Shown piece by piece: positions 33,629 to 34,114 of a DNA stretch of 34,114 bases (position 1 is the stretch's first letter; every line of letters begins with the position of its first letter). The DNA comes from Planctomycetota bacterium (GTDB lineage Bacteria; Planctomycetota; Phycisphaerae; SM23-33). Under the pieces are notes generated by a model. That model saw only the letters and a program-made list of their open reading frames with translations, did no database searches and was not told the DNA's origin. The DNA lies in NCBI GenBank assembly GCA_024275995.1, contig JAJRYB010000086.1:1-34114 (forward strand), given 5' to 3'. The position numbers and the translations under genes were made by a program.

Positions 33629-33741
33629 TCGTAACCACGAAGGTCACAAAGGCCACGAAGGTCACAAGGACGGCAAAAAATTGATGTAAAAAAACTTCGT
33701 GAACTTTGTGTTCTTTGTGCCCTTTGTGGTGAAAAAACGCG
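33629..33741. repeat. GAAGGTCACAAAGG-type inverted repeat between convergent genes
   Basis: Left arm ACCACGAAGGTCACAAAGG (iterated), right arm CTTTGTGCCCTTTGTGGT, forming a long hairpin. Such repeats are widespread in Planctomycetota and relatives, by my recollection. Placed between the stops of dprA and pheS, it could act as a bidirectional terminator. Confidence 0.75.
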
Positions 33742-33755
33742 GCCTGGTGCGCTTG

Positions 33756-34114
<359 letters not shown>

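Overview
This window looks like a chromosomal piece of a planctomycete, most likely a Phycisphaerae-type lineage. The assignment is an inference from several signs. The DNA is GC-rich. There is a division and cell-wall (dcw) cluster with no ftsA/ftsZ at its end. A UroD/MtaA-like enzyme and a DUF6485-like Cys-rich protein are present. Three AT-rich, hairpin-forming intergenic repeats resemble those I associate with Planctomycetota and relatives. No 16S rRNA or tRNA is present to settle it. MurE carries a DNPR motif, so the peptidoglycan is predicted to be meso-DAP type.

Layout. 1-1508 (-): pilB/gspE-type ATPase, cut by the window edge and interrupted by one in-frame TAG. 1891-3927: uvrB. 4045-4714: an MNT/HEPN toxin-antitoxin-like pair. 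4858-5271: an unknown small protein with its own promoter, convergent with a heme-motif sensor histidine kinase (5292-6899, -). 7108-7356 (-): MerR-like regulator. 7440-7997: membrane protein interrupted by an in-frame TAA. 8025-11276: UroD-like protein, GH130 mannoside phosphorylase and a GT4 glycosyltransferase. 11814-27844: the dcw cluster, in the order mraZ, small unknown ORF, rsmH, LysM protein, ftsL-like, ftsI, murE (with in-frame TAG), murF, mraY, ftsW, murG, murC, murB, ddl, ftsQ. It is followed by a polytopic membrane protein, a Cys-rich DUF6485-like protein and an MBL-fold hydrolase. 29600-31726 (-): sulfur assimilation locus with rrf2-type regulator, a cysH remnant and a siroheme sulfite reductase. 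32033-32338 (-): zinc-finger/Lys-rich small protein. 32486-33619: dprA. 33756-34114 (-): 3' part of pheS, with an in-frame TAG.

How the genes work together. The dcw genes would make UDP-MurNAc-pentapeptide (MurB, MurC, MurE, MurF, Ddl), move it to lipid II (MraY, MurG) and polymerise and cross-link it at the septum (FtsW, FtsI, FtsL-like, FtsQ). MurD is not in its usual slot between mraY and ftsW. The rrf2-cysH-sir locus would reduce activated sulfate and sulfite, but cysH is now only a remnant.

Most striking observation. Three conserved genes (pilB, murE, pheS) each carry a single in-frame TAG, and a fourth gene carries a TAA. The reading frame and family conservation continue undamaged on the far side of each stop. 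In pilB and pheS the stop sits exactly where the families have glutamate, and the other two sites tolerate glutamate. Yet TAG also ends at least seven other genes at sensible C-termini. Global reassignment is therefore unlikely, leaving GAR-to-TAR (G-to-T) mutation, sequence error, or context-dependent suppression as the competing explanations. Two ~80-bp tandem duplications at gene 3' ends (GT4 tail; murB/ddl junction) and the collapsed cysH add to the picture of a locus with unusual local damage.
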